64,000 bases of DNA from Gonatopus flavifemur (taxonomy: Eukaryota > Arthropoda > Insecta > Hymenoptera > Dryinidae). Every line of letters starts with the position of its first letter. Positions within the stretch are counted from its first letter, which is position 1. The notes below the pieces were generated by a model. It saw nothing but the letters and a program-made list of their open reading frames with translations, did not search any database and was not told the origin of the DNA. The DNA is taken from positions 33,454,001-33,518,000 of the forward strand of contig JAFFJZ010000004.1 in NCBI GenBank assembly GCA_018340375.1, read 5' to 3'. Shown piece by piece: positions 43,239 to 54,849 of this stretch. The translations under genes and the position numbers were made by a program.

Positions 43239-45083
43239 TTGATGAATAGTTGCGTGTATGAGATTTTGAGAGTGCCCAATGAAGTGAAGTGAATTATTCA
43301 ATGTAATAGTAACATTCATTCCGGTGCGAGAAACATATAATATATGAGAATATATGACATATCATATGATTTTAAGGTTCAAGTTTTGTATACACCGAAG
43401 TGATGTAACTCTCAAAAAATGAAGTGTGTGAAAATTCATGAGTAGTTCGTGGATAATGAAGTGAATTATTTATTAACTCGAAACATGTGAATGACTGTAA
43501 AAAAATGCATTCATACAAACAATCTGCAATGTATGGAAGAACTAATCGATTGTATCGAGTGTGGAAAATCCCTTGTAGAAAATGTTGGATCTCTATTTTC
43601 CTCGATAGGAAATTTGTAAAAGACTTGATATTCAATTGCAAAGGTTTATTGAATTATAAGAAAGTTCAGAATTCCTGTTATGTGGATTTATTTATACTCA
43701 GTGAATTCAGATGTGAATGCATTATGAATTTTTCTGAGCAGATTACGTGTTCTTTCTGAACTTCTATATGCTCACATTTCTACTGACGTAACGGGGATAT
43801 TTTTGAAATTATTCTCGGATTCGAATGAATGATTGTGCGTATTTTGATCAATCCTCTCAAAAAGCGTGACATTTGAATGGTATTCTCTAAGAACTGCTCG
43901 AGAACTACTCACATAGCGTAGATGTCTCAGTAATATCCCCAAAATATTCTGCAATGTCCTGGAGACATTGTAATATCGCCAGAACATTCTGGAGATATTA
44001 CTGAGATATTTGTGCTATGTGGGTAGTTGTACTGTCTAGGTGTTGTACTGTCATTCAATTGAACTTGGATTTTTGTGGGATGTCGTGTAAAAAACTGAAT
44101 TTTTTATTCAGAAGTATCTGGAAACTTTGAAGAGTCGCGATATTCATAGGATGTGATTTTTCTAGAGTGGAAGTGGTTGGATAGAAGCCTTTGGGAGGAT
44201 TCCCAGAGAATTTGGATCAGTGAGAATTCTAGATATCAGTTCTAGATACCCTGATGAGGAAAATCCATCCAATCCCATTGGTGAATCGGAACATTGAACA
44301 GGTTGGAATAGGAAGTAACAGGAGTCCCATTAAATCTGATTCAATGTTCTGATTCACTGATGGAATTTAATGGATTTCTTATAACAAGGCAGTTTGACTC
44401 TAATTGCTGCCGATTAAAATCCTGCGATCTTCGTAAATCCCGTCTACCGGAGAAATCGCGAACTAACCTATTTCATGCTAGATTCTCGTTCCGTGATGGT
44501 ACATTCTCCTTAGGTTTTCTAATACGTGCAATATTTTATCATATTTCTCAGGTTTTTCAATAGGTTGGAATAGTATAATAATATTATGAATGGATATTCA
44601 AACAAATCTCGATCTTAGTACAAATCGTGAAATTACAAAATTTGTCGCATCTTTCTTCGATTTATGAGGTTCTATTCATTCATTTATTCATTAGTTGAGT
44701 GTTTTTCATGATAGTGATAGATAGATAAGTTTACTATGTCCAAGGGAGAACCTTTAGGACAATTTACATAAGTCAATAGTGCTAAGAACAATTTATGATT
44801 CAAGCATGAAGTAAGAAGTAAGGAGTCGAATGTTCAGTACGGAAAAATTCGAAAAGTGGTCACTGGTTTTGCGCGAAATAGGGAGGGTGTCCGCTGAAAG
44901 GAATAGCTGGACTCTGTTGACGCCATGTTGAATTTAATATATATGTATTTTTATATTTTAATACGAAATATAAAATAAAATGTGCATCATAACATATATT
45001 GCGGATTTATTGAGAAATTAGTAAGTATGATTCAGAAATTATCAACTGTAAATACATTTCAATATTGTATATACATTTTTATA
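43239..45083. other. Unassigned region with a 116-bp hairpin
   Basis: No gene is recognised. At 43913-44028 an imperfect hairpin is bounded by AACTACTCACATAGC and GCTATGTGGGTAGTT, with internal pairing (GTCTCAGTAATATC). It may be a tiny MITE. Weak inverted pairing also occurs at 44160-44380. Confidence 0.4.
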
Positions 45084-46375
45084 CGAGGGTGGATTGATAA
45101 GTTTCCGGCCTGACCAAGAAAAACAACGTTTTTAGGGATTTTTTTTTTTATTTCTCAACATAATCTCCTCCAAGGCTGATACATTTCTCATAGCGGTGTT
45201 CTAGTCTAGTAATGCCATCTCTATAGACTGATTCGTCAAGCTCCTCAAAATACCCATTCACAGCTTCGATTACTTCTTCATTGTCCGCAAATCTCTTACC
45301 GCCAAGCCATTTTTTGAGGTTAGGAAACAGATAATAGTCACTCGGGGCTAGGTCTGGAGAGTAGGGAGGGTGCGGCATTAATTCAAACTTCAGATCGTTG
45401 ATTTTAGCCATCGCAACGATTGACGTGTGCGCTGGTGCGTTATCGTGATGAAACAAGATTTTTTTCTTCGCCAGATGAGGTCGTTTGATTTTCACTTCGT
45501 GGCTCAAACGTTGCGATAAGTCTGCGTAGTATTGACCAGTGATAGTTTTACCCTTTTCAAGGTAATCAATGTATATAATACCTCTTGCATCCCAAAAAAC
45601 AGTAGCCATAACCTTGTTCGCCGAAAAAATTGTTTTTGCCTCCTTTGGAGTTGGTTCCCCTGGTCCAATCCACTGTTTAGACTGTTCTTTGGTTTCAGGA
45701 GTGTAGTGGTGGACCCAAGTTTCATCAACGGTTACGAATCGACGCAAAAATTCGCTTGGATTACGCTTATACAACGCCAAATTGGCGGTAGAAATGTTCT
45801 TTCGAATCAATTTTTGGTCGACTGTTAGCAAACGCGGCACCCATCTTGCACAGAGCTTTTCCATATACAAATGTTGGTGCAAAATATTTTGTACACGTTC
45901 ATATGACATCTTACAGGTCTCAGCTATCTCACGAACTTTTAATCTGCGATCTTTCAGCACTATTTGATGGATTTTTTCGATCATATCTGGAGCTGTGACT
46001 CCAATGGGGTGTCCTGAGCGAGGCTCATCAGAGGTGCTCACACGACCCTTTTTAAACTCGGAAACCCACTGCTTAACGGTTGAATATGATGGGGAGGATG
46101 TCCCCAGTGTTGAGTCCATCTCTTCTTTAATTTCCTTCGGCGTTAACCCCTTCAAATAAAAGTATTTGATGACAGCACGATTTTCCCGCTTTTCCATTTT
46201 TACGAAAAACACAGAGGCGTCTTGGTCAGCGTGCTCTCAAAACTAAACTAACATGGCGATCGGACTGAAACTATAGCTACAAGCTATCTAAGGATGGTAC
46301 TATAGAACGCCACCTCAAGGTAGGCCTAGTGGCGCCATCTCTTGGTCAGGCCGGAAACTTATCAATCCACCCTCG
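45084..46375 (-). mobile_element. Complete mariner element E, perfect TIRs
   Basis: The 36-bp TIRs are identical: 45084-45119 begins CGAGGGTGGATTGATAAGTT and 46340-46375 is its exact complement. TA flanks both sides (45082-45083, 46376-46377). The element is 1292 bp with one intact gene. Identical ends and an unbroken frame point to a recent insertion. It lies only 72 bp upstream of the THAP start codon of the next gene. Confidence 0.96.
45148..46212 (-). CDS. Mariner DD34D transposase, intact
   Basis: It encodes a 354-residue cut-and-paste transposase that would bind the flanking TIRs and insert at TA. The N-terminal helix-turn-helix pair lies at about residues 12-115 (TPKEIKEEMD, REIAETCKMSYERVQ) and the linker WVPRLLT at 124-130. 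The catalytic triad is D163 (TVDETW), D257 (HHDNAPAH) and D292 (APSDYYLF), with 34 residues between the last two. The C-terminus GDYVEK is typical. Length and motif spacing are normal for the family. The longest start is used; Met6 (MEKREN, 46197) agrees better with related proteins. There are no stops or frameshifts. Together with perfect TIRs this is the best candidate in the window for an active element. Confidence 0.96.
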   Translation of the reverse strand: MFFVKMEKRENRAVIKYFYLKGLTPKEIKEEMDSTLGTSSPSYSTVKQWVSEFKKGRVSTSDEPRSGHPIGVTAPDMIEKIHQIVLKDRRLKVREIAETCKMSYERVQNILHQHLYMEKLCARWVPRLLTVDQKLIRKNISTANLALYKRNPSEFLRRFVTVDETWVHHYTPETKEQSKQWIGPGEPTPKEAKTIFSANKVMATVFWDARGIIYIDYLEKGKTITGQYYADLSQRLSHEVKIKRPHLAKKKILFHHDNAPAHTSIVAMAKINDLKFELMPHPPYSPDLAPSDYYLFPNLKKWLGGKRFADNEEVIEAVNGYFEELDESVYRDGITRLEHRYEKCISLGGDYVEK

Positions 46376-47689
46376 TAAAAGTTGAGAAGTATTAACCTAA
46401 AAGTCCTTGTATGTTGTTTTTGGTTATAGAGTTTATCATTATCAGAAATGGCATGCTGGATCCCACAATGTAAAACCAGAGGAGAAAAAAATGAGTTCCA
46501 GAAGAAAAATAGTCTTTTCAAACCACAGTCGGTAGGTGAAATAATATCTTTGAATACTTTTTGATCCCACGTAATGTTTACTCTTGCTTGACGTAACGAT
46601 TATATTCTATAGGAAATAATGCTCCAAACTTGGCAACATGCAATTTCTGTTACTGGTATTCAAAAAGAATTAAACAGAAATAGTAAGATTTGTGAACTCC
46701 ATTTCAATAAGGAAGAAATTGTTCATGAAGATGTATTTACATTAGCCGATGGCAATGTTCTTACAGTGAACCGTCAAAGACCAAAATTAAAGGAACACGC
46801 TGTACCTTCAATTTTCCCTACACAGACTGTAATACCATCGGAATCAATTCATTGTCATTCCAACCAATTCGTGGTAGTGGCAAGACAAAATGAACTTGGT
46901 GAGGTTTCTGCAAACCAGTTTAACAAAGATATTTTAGACTACACATTGGAATCTGAAGATTGTTCCACACATGAAGCAATCGTACAGTCATCCAACTGCG
47001 AAAGGGACAACACGTTTGAAGAACGATATTTGAAACATGATTATTCAACAGAATGCGAAGGAAATTCTGGAAATGATCATAGTGTAAACATTTGGAATAC
47101 AATATTCAATGATCTGAATCATGTTGTCTTGCCGTCAGATACTTGGATGCATGCAAAGGACTCCAAAAAAGCTATGTGGATACATTTGAATAATGATTTC
47201 AGCAACATCTTGCACCGCATGATACTCCAACCAAACATGAAAATTCGTGTGAGTTATTTGAAATCATAGTTAAATAATCAGTATTTTATAATACTCGGTA
47301 GTTAATGATAAAATTAAAGTGACATTTCGATCCATATATTTCAAACGTCATTCAATAATACAATTAAAGTGACATTTCAATACATATATTTGAAACGTTA
47401 TAAATAATTATATCATTTACGTTCAATTATTACAGATTTCCATTGGCGAAAGAGAAATAAATATGGAGGCAAATATCAAAAGCATTGGAGATATTTCAAA
47501 ATTTCTTCAGGAACTTTCAAATTTCCACCCTTGCAAAGCAATCAAAGAAAAACAAGAGTGAGTATTGATTGAAATTTTCTATTTTATTGCACACATAAGA
47601 ATATAAAAAACCACTGCCAGCAGATAGGCACATGGCTTCCTCATTCGCATTAGGAAGCAACTTGAGAAGAAGTATTTTCTATCATATTT

Positions 47690-48480
47690 CTCAACCGATG
47701 GGGATGAAATTTATATGGGATCACTATCGACGCTGTATGAAACCGTGGTAAAAATTTCATAACGATCGGATGATAGGAACGGAAAATATCCGCATGATAA
47801 CGATATTCGCGAAATTTTCAAATTTTGTTTCGAAGGTCGATGCTTACCATTTCCTCCTCTCAATTCCGATTTGCCTGAAATTTATACCATACAACTAACA
47901 TCTCGTACACTGAATATACTCAGAGTTCCATGGCATTCGGATAGTATGGACATAGGGAAGGCATGCTTTGGAAATATTGCCAAATGATACGAATTGGAGA
48001 AACAAAAATTTCCACAATTTTCAATCGACTGGGATGTAACTCATATGGGACCACTATCGGGTCATAACTAGAACGTGGTATAAGTTTCATTGCAATCGGA
48101 TAATAGGAAATGAAGATATACGCGTTCGCAAAAATCGCAGTTTTGCAACACATTTGTTGTTCCTCACCCGAATGCTCTGGGTAAATCGGGCTGAATTTTT
48201 CATGGGACCACTATCGCCTCACTCTACGACTGTGGTATGAATTTTATTGGAATCGAATGAGTGGAACGGAAGATATGCGCGTTCGCAACTCGAGTCACAT
48301 ACACACATAAACACACACAGACAGCCCGACGGATACGAAACCAAAAATTTTCCCCAAGTTACGAGAAGCATTTTGACCTAGGAGATTTTCGTGTTTGAGA
48401 CGAAAATTTCTTTGCCCCTCGGAACGATCACAAAGCTTACCTCTAACGAGGGAGCAATTTCAATTTTCGCTTACATTGGC
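47690..48480. repeat. Three diverged tandem copies plus CACA-rich tail, in P-gene intron
   Basis: A segment of about 110 bp with the core ATGGGACCACTATCG then GTGGTATAAGTTT and ATCGGATAATAGGAA occurs at about 47690-47800, 48028-48140 and 48184-48295. The last copy runs into a CACATACACACATAAAC tail and ACAGACAGCCCGACGG, then a conserved-looking segment to about 48480. It resembles repeat-rich non-autonomous elements or LINE 3' ends common in arthropods; the identity is open. Confidence 0.55.
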
Positions 48481-48943
48481 ACACAAAATGCTTGGGATCT
48501 CTTCTGTTTGACATTTTTAATAGATTACTAATTGGAAAATTGAAATATTGCTGTCACCCAAATTTTTTTTTTTGATTTTCCATAAGTATATTCCAATTTT
48601 TTTACAGTGTACCGGAGTGTGTTGGGTATGTGAGAAAAAAATTTTTCAATACGTGGTCCAAACTGCCAGAGATGTCTTCCTTGTACAAACTTTTACAACA
48701 ATCATGTAAGAAGAAAATCAAGAACTTGGATGCCATTGCCACAATTGAAGCGGCGCAAAAATATTTTACATGCGCGATATAATAATGTTCGCCGACAAAA
48801 AAAAAGACTTATAAATAAGGTATGATTCATAAAATATCAATAATACATTCTTTTTTTATGTATACAGAATCCTTGATCCTTTTGTGTGAATTCATTATTC
48901 TTTTCTGAGGCAGTATTTGTGTGTATAAATCCTCTTATGACTC

Positions 48944-49197
48944 TTAAGGTGATACCAGCGACCCCTGAATATGCAACCAGAACTGTTGGTTAGAAAATGA
49001 CACGACCAAAACTATTCTGACAAAATATTTAAAAATGGAGCAATAAAATCAAAATATCGCTCTATACAGACCTTTTTCAATCAACAAAGATGGTTTGTAT
49101 AGAACGGTATTTTGATTTTATTGATTTATTTTCAAATAATTTATCAGAAAAGATTTGTCTCGTGGTGTATCGTCAGGGGTCGCTAGTATCCCCTTAA
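48944..49197. mobile_element. TTAA-flanked MITE in P-gene intron
   Basis: It is bounded by TTAAGGTGATACCAGCGACC and its diverged complement GGTCGCTAGTATCCCCTTAA, so TTAA lies at both edges as a probable target duplication. Internal inverted pairing (CAAAATATCGCTCTATACAG) is strong. TTAA fits piggyBac- or Kolobok-mobilised elements. Confidence 0.7.
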
Positions 49198-50787
49198 ATC
49201 TGCGTTTTTACTACTAACAGTATCACGGCAGCAATATATACTGCAAGCTCGCGATAACACAGCTCTCTTTCTTTCTATCTCATTCGAACGGCGATTGTCA
49301 TACGTTGAAGAGCAAAGAGGATAACCTTTATTGCGGGGTCCTAGTGTACCAGCTTTTCCAGTATTCTGGCACTGCTTAATATCATAGCATATCTACAATA
49401 CAATATATAACGTAGTGCCTCTGATGGAAAAACGCACGGAAAATCGCTGAAATCATCAGATTTTCAGTGAAGAGGTTTTCGGAGAATTTCAACAGTGTTC
49501 ATAGTCTTCCACAGAGAGCTTCAGTGATTTTCAAAAAAATTCGGAGTTCTTCAGAAATGCTTATAGATATTCACAAATATTTTTAGTTAAACAACGTGCT
49601 GTTTCCAGAATTTTCCAGAGTTTTTCAGATTTCCTCAGATTTTTTTCTCAGAGATTTCTCGGAGTTTTATTTTAATTTTCTCAGTAGAATTGAGAATTTT
49701 TCAGTGAAATTCAGAAAAATGTTTAGAGGAATTTTTGTCACCATAGACAAATCATAATAATTATTTGTGTAAATTAAAATAATATCAGAGGGTTCAAATA
49801 CATTTTCTTGTCAATTGATCATCATGAATTGAATTCATCTTCAATTAGTTTTCCTTTTCATTTCGCTATATTTAGTTGATAAGAAATGTAAATCATTGTG
49901 GAATGTTTTCCAGTAAGAAGGTTCGTCTACAGACATCCTGATAATCTCATGAGGTGTTCCATATGAACATTCTAGGAAGTATGTATAACATACGTACATT
50001 TATGATACCTAATTTCAAAATGATTTCTCGGAATGTTGTGTTTCTTGGGAGGTGTTATGTATGAAGTATTTTAGTAATTTGTTGGCACAAGATGATTGCA
50101 CTACAGAAATATTTTGATTTCTATCCTTTTGTGGATCCTTATAGACAAAGGATTTCAGAATATACATCAGATGGATTTTGACAACGTATTTCTTACAAAA
50201 AAAAAACTTACACAATATTCATCATTCATCTATTAAAAACACAAATGAAAATACATAAACATTTGTAAACATGAAATGTAAAAATTTCTGTTTAGGTTTA
50301 GAATTGACTTTTTCAAAATATTTTCGTCGTATGATCATAAAAATGTTAAATTTTATTCCTTTATTATGTTGCTATACAGGCTGAAAGATTGAAAAACAAA
50401 ATAGAAACTTTGAGGACCCAATGTGCCCAAAAAAATGAAAAAATATTGAGAGAAGCGATCGCTAAATTGCATCTACATCAAAAATTGGCTTGCTTTGCAG
50501 CATCCAAACTTAAAAATTTGAAAGGAATGCGATATACTACTGCGTGGGTATACGAATGTTTGCTGCTGCGGATTAAAAATGAAAAAACGTACAACCATCT
50601 CCGCAACCATGAAATTTTGATTTTACCGAGTGTTGAAACATTGGATAATTATATGAGAACTGTTAAGGGAGCTTATGGCTCCCAAACAAGCACGTTTCAA
50701 ATTTTGGAAGAAAAAAGTGCAAGTATGCAATCATGTGATGTACGCGGTAGGTTGCATAAAACTATCAACTACAAATGATTTTTCATG

Positions 50788-50912
50788 CGCAGCATGATAC
50801 CAGCAGCAAGCATGAGAGCAAGAGAAAGAAACAACTAGAGTAATAATGAAGACCTGTTATTTTTTCTTTTCTCTTTCATGCTTGCTTTTGCTGCTCGCTG
50901 CTCGTGCAAAGG
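50788..50912. repeat. Imperfect hairpin after exon 5 of the P gene
   Basis: The arms GCAGCATGATACCAGCAGC..AGCAAGCATGAGAG and the complement (CTTTCATGCTTGCT..GCTGCTCGCTGC) face each other across about 45 bp. It may be a short MITE; boundaries are approximate. Confidence 0.45.
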
Positions 50913-52966
50913 CGCCTCAACAATCCCGTACAGCGCAACCACCGGTCCTCTACCTACGTCCTCAGTGGACCCCCAATGCACCGAATCTTCTCAGCGCGAA
51001 AAATTTTTGTGTCGAATGTTCTGGATTGAATAAAAACGGCGATTTCTTGTGGATTCTACAAGACTGACAGATGTGATTGGTTCCGGCCTAATAAACTTTG
51101 GGTTTATCAGTGTTCAGGTTTTAGATTTCCAGTACAATGGGCATTCTGAGCAGAGGGAATTCGGTGTATTTGTGGCCCACCCTATTCCATCGAATTCCTA
51201 TAGGTGGAGAACCGGTGGTTGTGCTATACTGGATCATTATAAGGATTTATGAGTATTCGAAACATTCTTCGGCTTCTCCATAGGTGTTTCACTATCAGAT
51301 GAGATGAAATTATCAAAAACCCTTTCATTCAACCGGAATAATCTGCAACTAGAGGGGTTCACAAACTTGGGAGAATACACCCCAAAGGATCAAATGAACA
51401 AAAGAGGTGACCATGCGTTGGTCTTCATGTTCCAGCCATTTCAAGGACAATGGGTTCAAGCTCTGGGATGCTTCCTTAGTGCAGTGTGTGCAAGTGGAAC
51501 AATTTTGCATCAACTTGTGATGGAATGTGTGATTTCAACCGAACAAGCCGGCTTCAAAGTGGATGCAATTGCATCAGACGGAGCATCGTGGAATCGTGCT
51601 ATGTGGGACAAATTTGGAGTCACAGAAGAATCTGTTAGTGTTCAACATATTGTCGATCCTGATCGAAAGTTGTGGTTCTTCTCTGATTTCCCCCATCTAA
51701 TCAAATGCTTGAGGAATTTTTTTACAAATTTTGAACGTTCTGCACAAATTTGGGTAAAAGTAATGAAATCTGCTTGAAGTTATTCAACATTACTATAATC
51801 CCAGAAAGCTCTTTGAACACCAAGTTTTCTGAAACGTTTTAGAAACGTAGTTCTCGTTTCGCATGTGTTGGTCTCCAAGGAATGCGTTTTTCAAATGTTC
51901 ACGGCACCTTTCCTTTTCATGCATCCAAGTACGTTCTCAGCACTTCCATCTACTACAGCATGTTTTCATCATGCTTTCTAAAGAGACTTCCATAAAAACT
52001 CGCTTTTACGGACACATTGTTGCACAGTGGACACAGAAAAAGCTGAATGGGACATTTGTATGTACTTGAGACATTATCCTGGGACGTTATTTGCACGGTC
52101 TGTACAGGTACCTTTGTTCCATGTGCCCTAAGTTACTCCAACTTGCACCGAATCATCCGTATAACACCGGAGATTTTTACATTGGCTATATGTGGTACTT
52201 CGTTCACCCACTTTGTTTCAACGTCTACCATTCATTCACGTATAGTCTCCTGAGATGCGACGCAGACATCGGTGGGTGTGCCGGTAGGGCAATCAATTGG
52301 TTTTTATCTGGAAATAGCGAATTCGAAATACTTGGAACAAGTTGAAGTATCTTGAATCGCGCACTAAACGAACTTAGCTTATCAAGCATATAATCAAGCA
52401 CGTTTTCTAAACGTTCAAAAAACCTCCGAGTGCTTCATGGGATATCATGAATTTGAATGAACTGCATGTTTTATATCGTTTTGCTTCTTTAACTACAGAC
52501 ACCAAATAGCGCGGTTTCTTTGGAACACTAGTATGCACTGCTTGCTATAGAAAACCCCAATTCCCTCAGATTGAAAGTAAATTACAAATTGAGAGAAGAA
52601 CACATTAGACCAAAGTATTACCAGAAGATGAATGTTGCCCTTGCCTTTCAGGTCACTTTGTAATTTTAGTTAATCACCTTATAAAACAAATAAGAAAGAG
52701 AGAACACAATGGGCGCGTGAAAGAGATTTCAAATCTTGGTAGGAAAGGATAATCAGACAGTTTGTTGTATGAATAAGTTTTTCAAATTCTAATCTACATC
52801 TTGCACCCATTATGTTATTGTAGGATCCCTGTAGTAACATTCTCTTAAAATCGCATGAGGCCCACTAAGCATGTGATATCACATCACATTGCAACAATTT
52901 GATTTTTAACTCGCGTTTGAAATATTATGAAGCGATGTTACAACCCCTGATGCCAGCATTTGGTCG

Positions 52967-53087
52967 GTCGACGCGATTTACCCCCTCCATTACGCTCTAC
53001 ACAATCAAATTTCGTTTGTCGGTAGTTCAATCGTGTATGTGAGATTTCTATACAAATGGGTGTGGTGAAGGGGTGAATCGCGTCGAC
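52967..53087. mobile_element. 121-bp MITE with GTCGACGCGATT ends
   Basis: The ends GTCGACGCGATTTACCCC and GGGGTGAATCGCGTCGAC are inverted repeats of about 18 bp with one mismatch. It lies in an intron of the P-type gene. No target duplication is clear. Confidence 0.7.
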
Positions 53088-53674
53088 GAAAAGAAATGTT
53101 TACAAAAAGAATAGTGTTGCAATGTTATGTGGTTTCAGAATGATCGCAGAAACGTTACCTAAATGTGACAATATGCAATATTTTGAATGTATATTACATA
53201 TCAGACAGATTCAGGCTCATGCCCATATTGCCACAATGTGGCTGCGATAACGCCTTGCACAGCAGAGAGAAATAGAATTGGTTGATTCCAACAAAGGAAC
53301 CGAACTATTTTCTCTGGTCTCCCATGGACCGGAATTTTTAGGGACTGGAACGGAATCCGAAGACCCAATTGGTTTATGGATAGTACCTTACTAGAATTCC
53401 CTGAAAAGGCCCTCAAAATTCCAGTCCATGGGAGGTGGGCCTAAGAAAATAATTGTGGTTATTAAACAAAGGCAAAGTCACTGAAAACATAAGTTAATTT
53501 CCTCATATCATTGTTTGGTCCTTTTGTACTTTTTTTTTGTAACAGTGATTAATACTTTCTCTCAGTGTATGGATTTTGATTCAACGTGATAAATTTTTAT
53601 GAGGTTGGATATGTGTATTTGGAATGATATGTATAAGAATTAATGGGATTACATAAGGTTTTTAAGGTTTGATG

Positions 53675-54061
53675 CACGGAAAGAAAAGAAAACTTGCAGT
53701 AGCTACTCATGTAGTCCATTTTTGATTATTCTTAAAAAGTAAAAGGGTCTCGCACAGGATCTGAGTGGGAACCCGAATGGTCTCGAATGAGAATCCGAGT
53801 CCACATGTAAATTTCACAATCCCTTCCATCCGGGAATTTTCAACCGGGCTTGCATTCTCTTCACACTTTAATTCAAACTTCGTTTCAAATACTTCTCGAA
53901 TCGGTTCTCTTGATTCTTTGATCATCTGTCAATTATGTTTTTCTGACGCTTTACTGTACTTTTCGTTGTGGTTCCGTGTCAGTTTCTATTCTTACTAGGG
54001 TAATTACTGCAAGTACTTACGTCTACGGTTAATAATCATGAAGTATTCCTTTCTTTCCGTG
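53675..54061. mobile_element. 387-bp MITE, CACGGAAAG family
   Basis: The ends CACGGAAAGAAAAGAAAACT and GGAATA..CTTTCTTTCCGTG are inverted. An inner inverted motif (ACTTGCAGTAGCTACT and AGGGTAATTACTGCAAGT) supports the pairing. The outer bases match the family at 13281 and 39265. It lies in the last intron of the P-type gene. Confidence 0.6.
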
Positions 54062-54522
54062 GAAGATCCATCAGGCATGCGTAGCTTTCTTTATTGCATT
54101 CCATTGGAATATAGATCAAACTCAAAAGTTTATGCGGTTTGATATATGTATTCAAAACAGAAAGAATGAGGTTCATCTGGATTGATTAGAATTTCACAAC
54201 AGGGTTCCTTTTTCTATTGTTGAATAATAGATTGGTGCATGCATTCATTCTGTTTTTTTTTTGGTTTTTGTTTTTGTATACACATAAGTCAATGCATCAA
54301 CCTATTCATTTCTTTTCAAAGAATGTGATTATAAGACAAGATACTAAAGCTCTGTATTAGTCTTTTGGTGTTGCAGATGCAATGGAATTGTTACAGTTCG
54401 ACCACGCAGATCTGCTGGACTGCATTGGATCTTTGAAATTTTGTAGAAGAGTCAAAGCTTTAATCACAGCTATGAATAGTCGGACTCCCGTGGATTCTTT
54501 AAAGCCAGGCAATCAACAGTGA

Positions 54523-54849
54523 AAGACCTTAAGAAATATTAATATCAGAGAAATACCATGTATCTTGTACTTTTCAAGTTATAAATGTATTATTTTGTTC
54601 AGGGATGAGGATTAAATCCGAGCGGCAATATAACTCCTGAATCGCTCGCGATCGAAACACGTATCGATCGTAAGAAGAACTTTCGGTCGATGAATAGAAG
54701 GTTCTTGGCTTTTTAAGTATTCGATACCTGCGGGATGAGGATTTGCGAAGAGTGCTGTATGTTTGCTCGTATGTAGAACTAATCATATAAAGAGCCGGCT
54801 ACCTGAACTCTCACAAAGGATCGCTCTTTCTGCGATCTGAATGTGTGAG
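54523..54849. other. P-gene 3' flank
   Basis: AT-rich sequence for about 80 bp after the P-gene stop, then sequence with GATCG-rich short palindromes that leads into the foldback. No polyadenylation signal or TIR for a P element could be identified with confidence. Confidence 0.3.

Larger units (their letters stand above)
46448..54522 (+). pseudogene. P-element/THAP9-type transposase gene, multi-exon, partly decayed
   Basis: Exons read by motif and splice signals: 46448-46531 (MACWIPQC...; donor GTAGGT), 46613-47248 (acceptor ATAG; donor GTGAGT), 47436-47557, 48608-48819, 50380-50746 (donor GTAGGT), 51294-51753, 52570-52651 and 54377-54522. Exons 1-2 give a THAP zinc finger: C3, C8, then CELH, closing with AVPSIFP. 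Exons 4-5 are Lys/Glu-rich and probably coiled coil (dimerisation). Exon 5 has KGMRYTTAWVYECLLLRI and exon 6 the RNase H-like core: LSDEMKLS (first Asp), ASDGASWNR (second Asp), FSDFPHLIKCLRN. The 52570 exon has LREEHIRPKYYQKMNVA and the last ITAMNSRTPVDSL, both typical of P transposases. Breaks: the two halves of exon 4 are in different frames (near 48740), the exon expected between 51753 and 52570 is not found, and the last exon stops early at 54520. Introns carry MITEs and a tandem repeat. It could be an old P element or a decaying host THAP9 relative. Confidence 0.82.
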
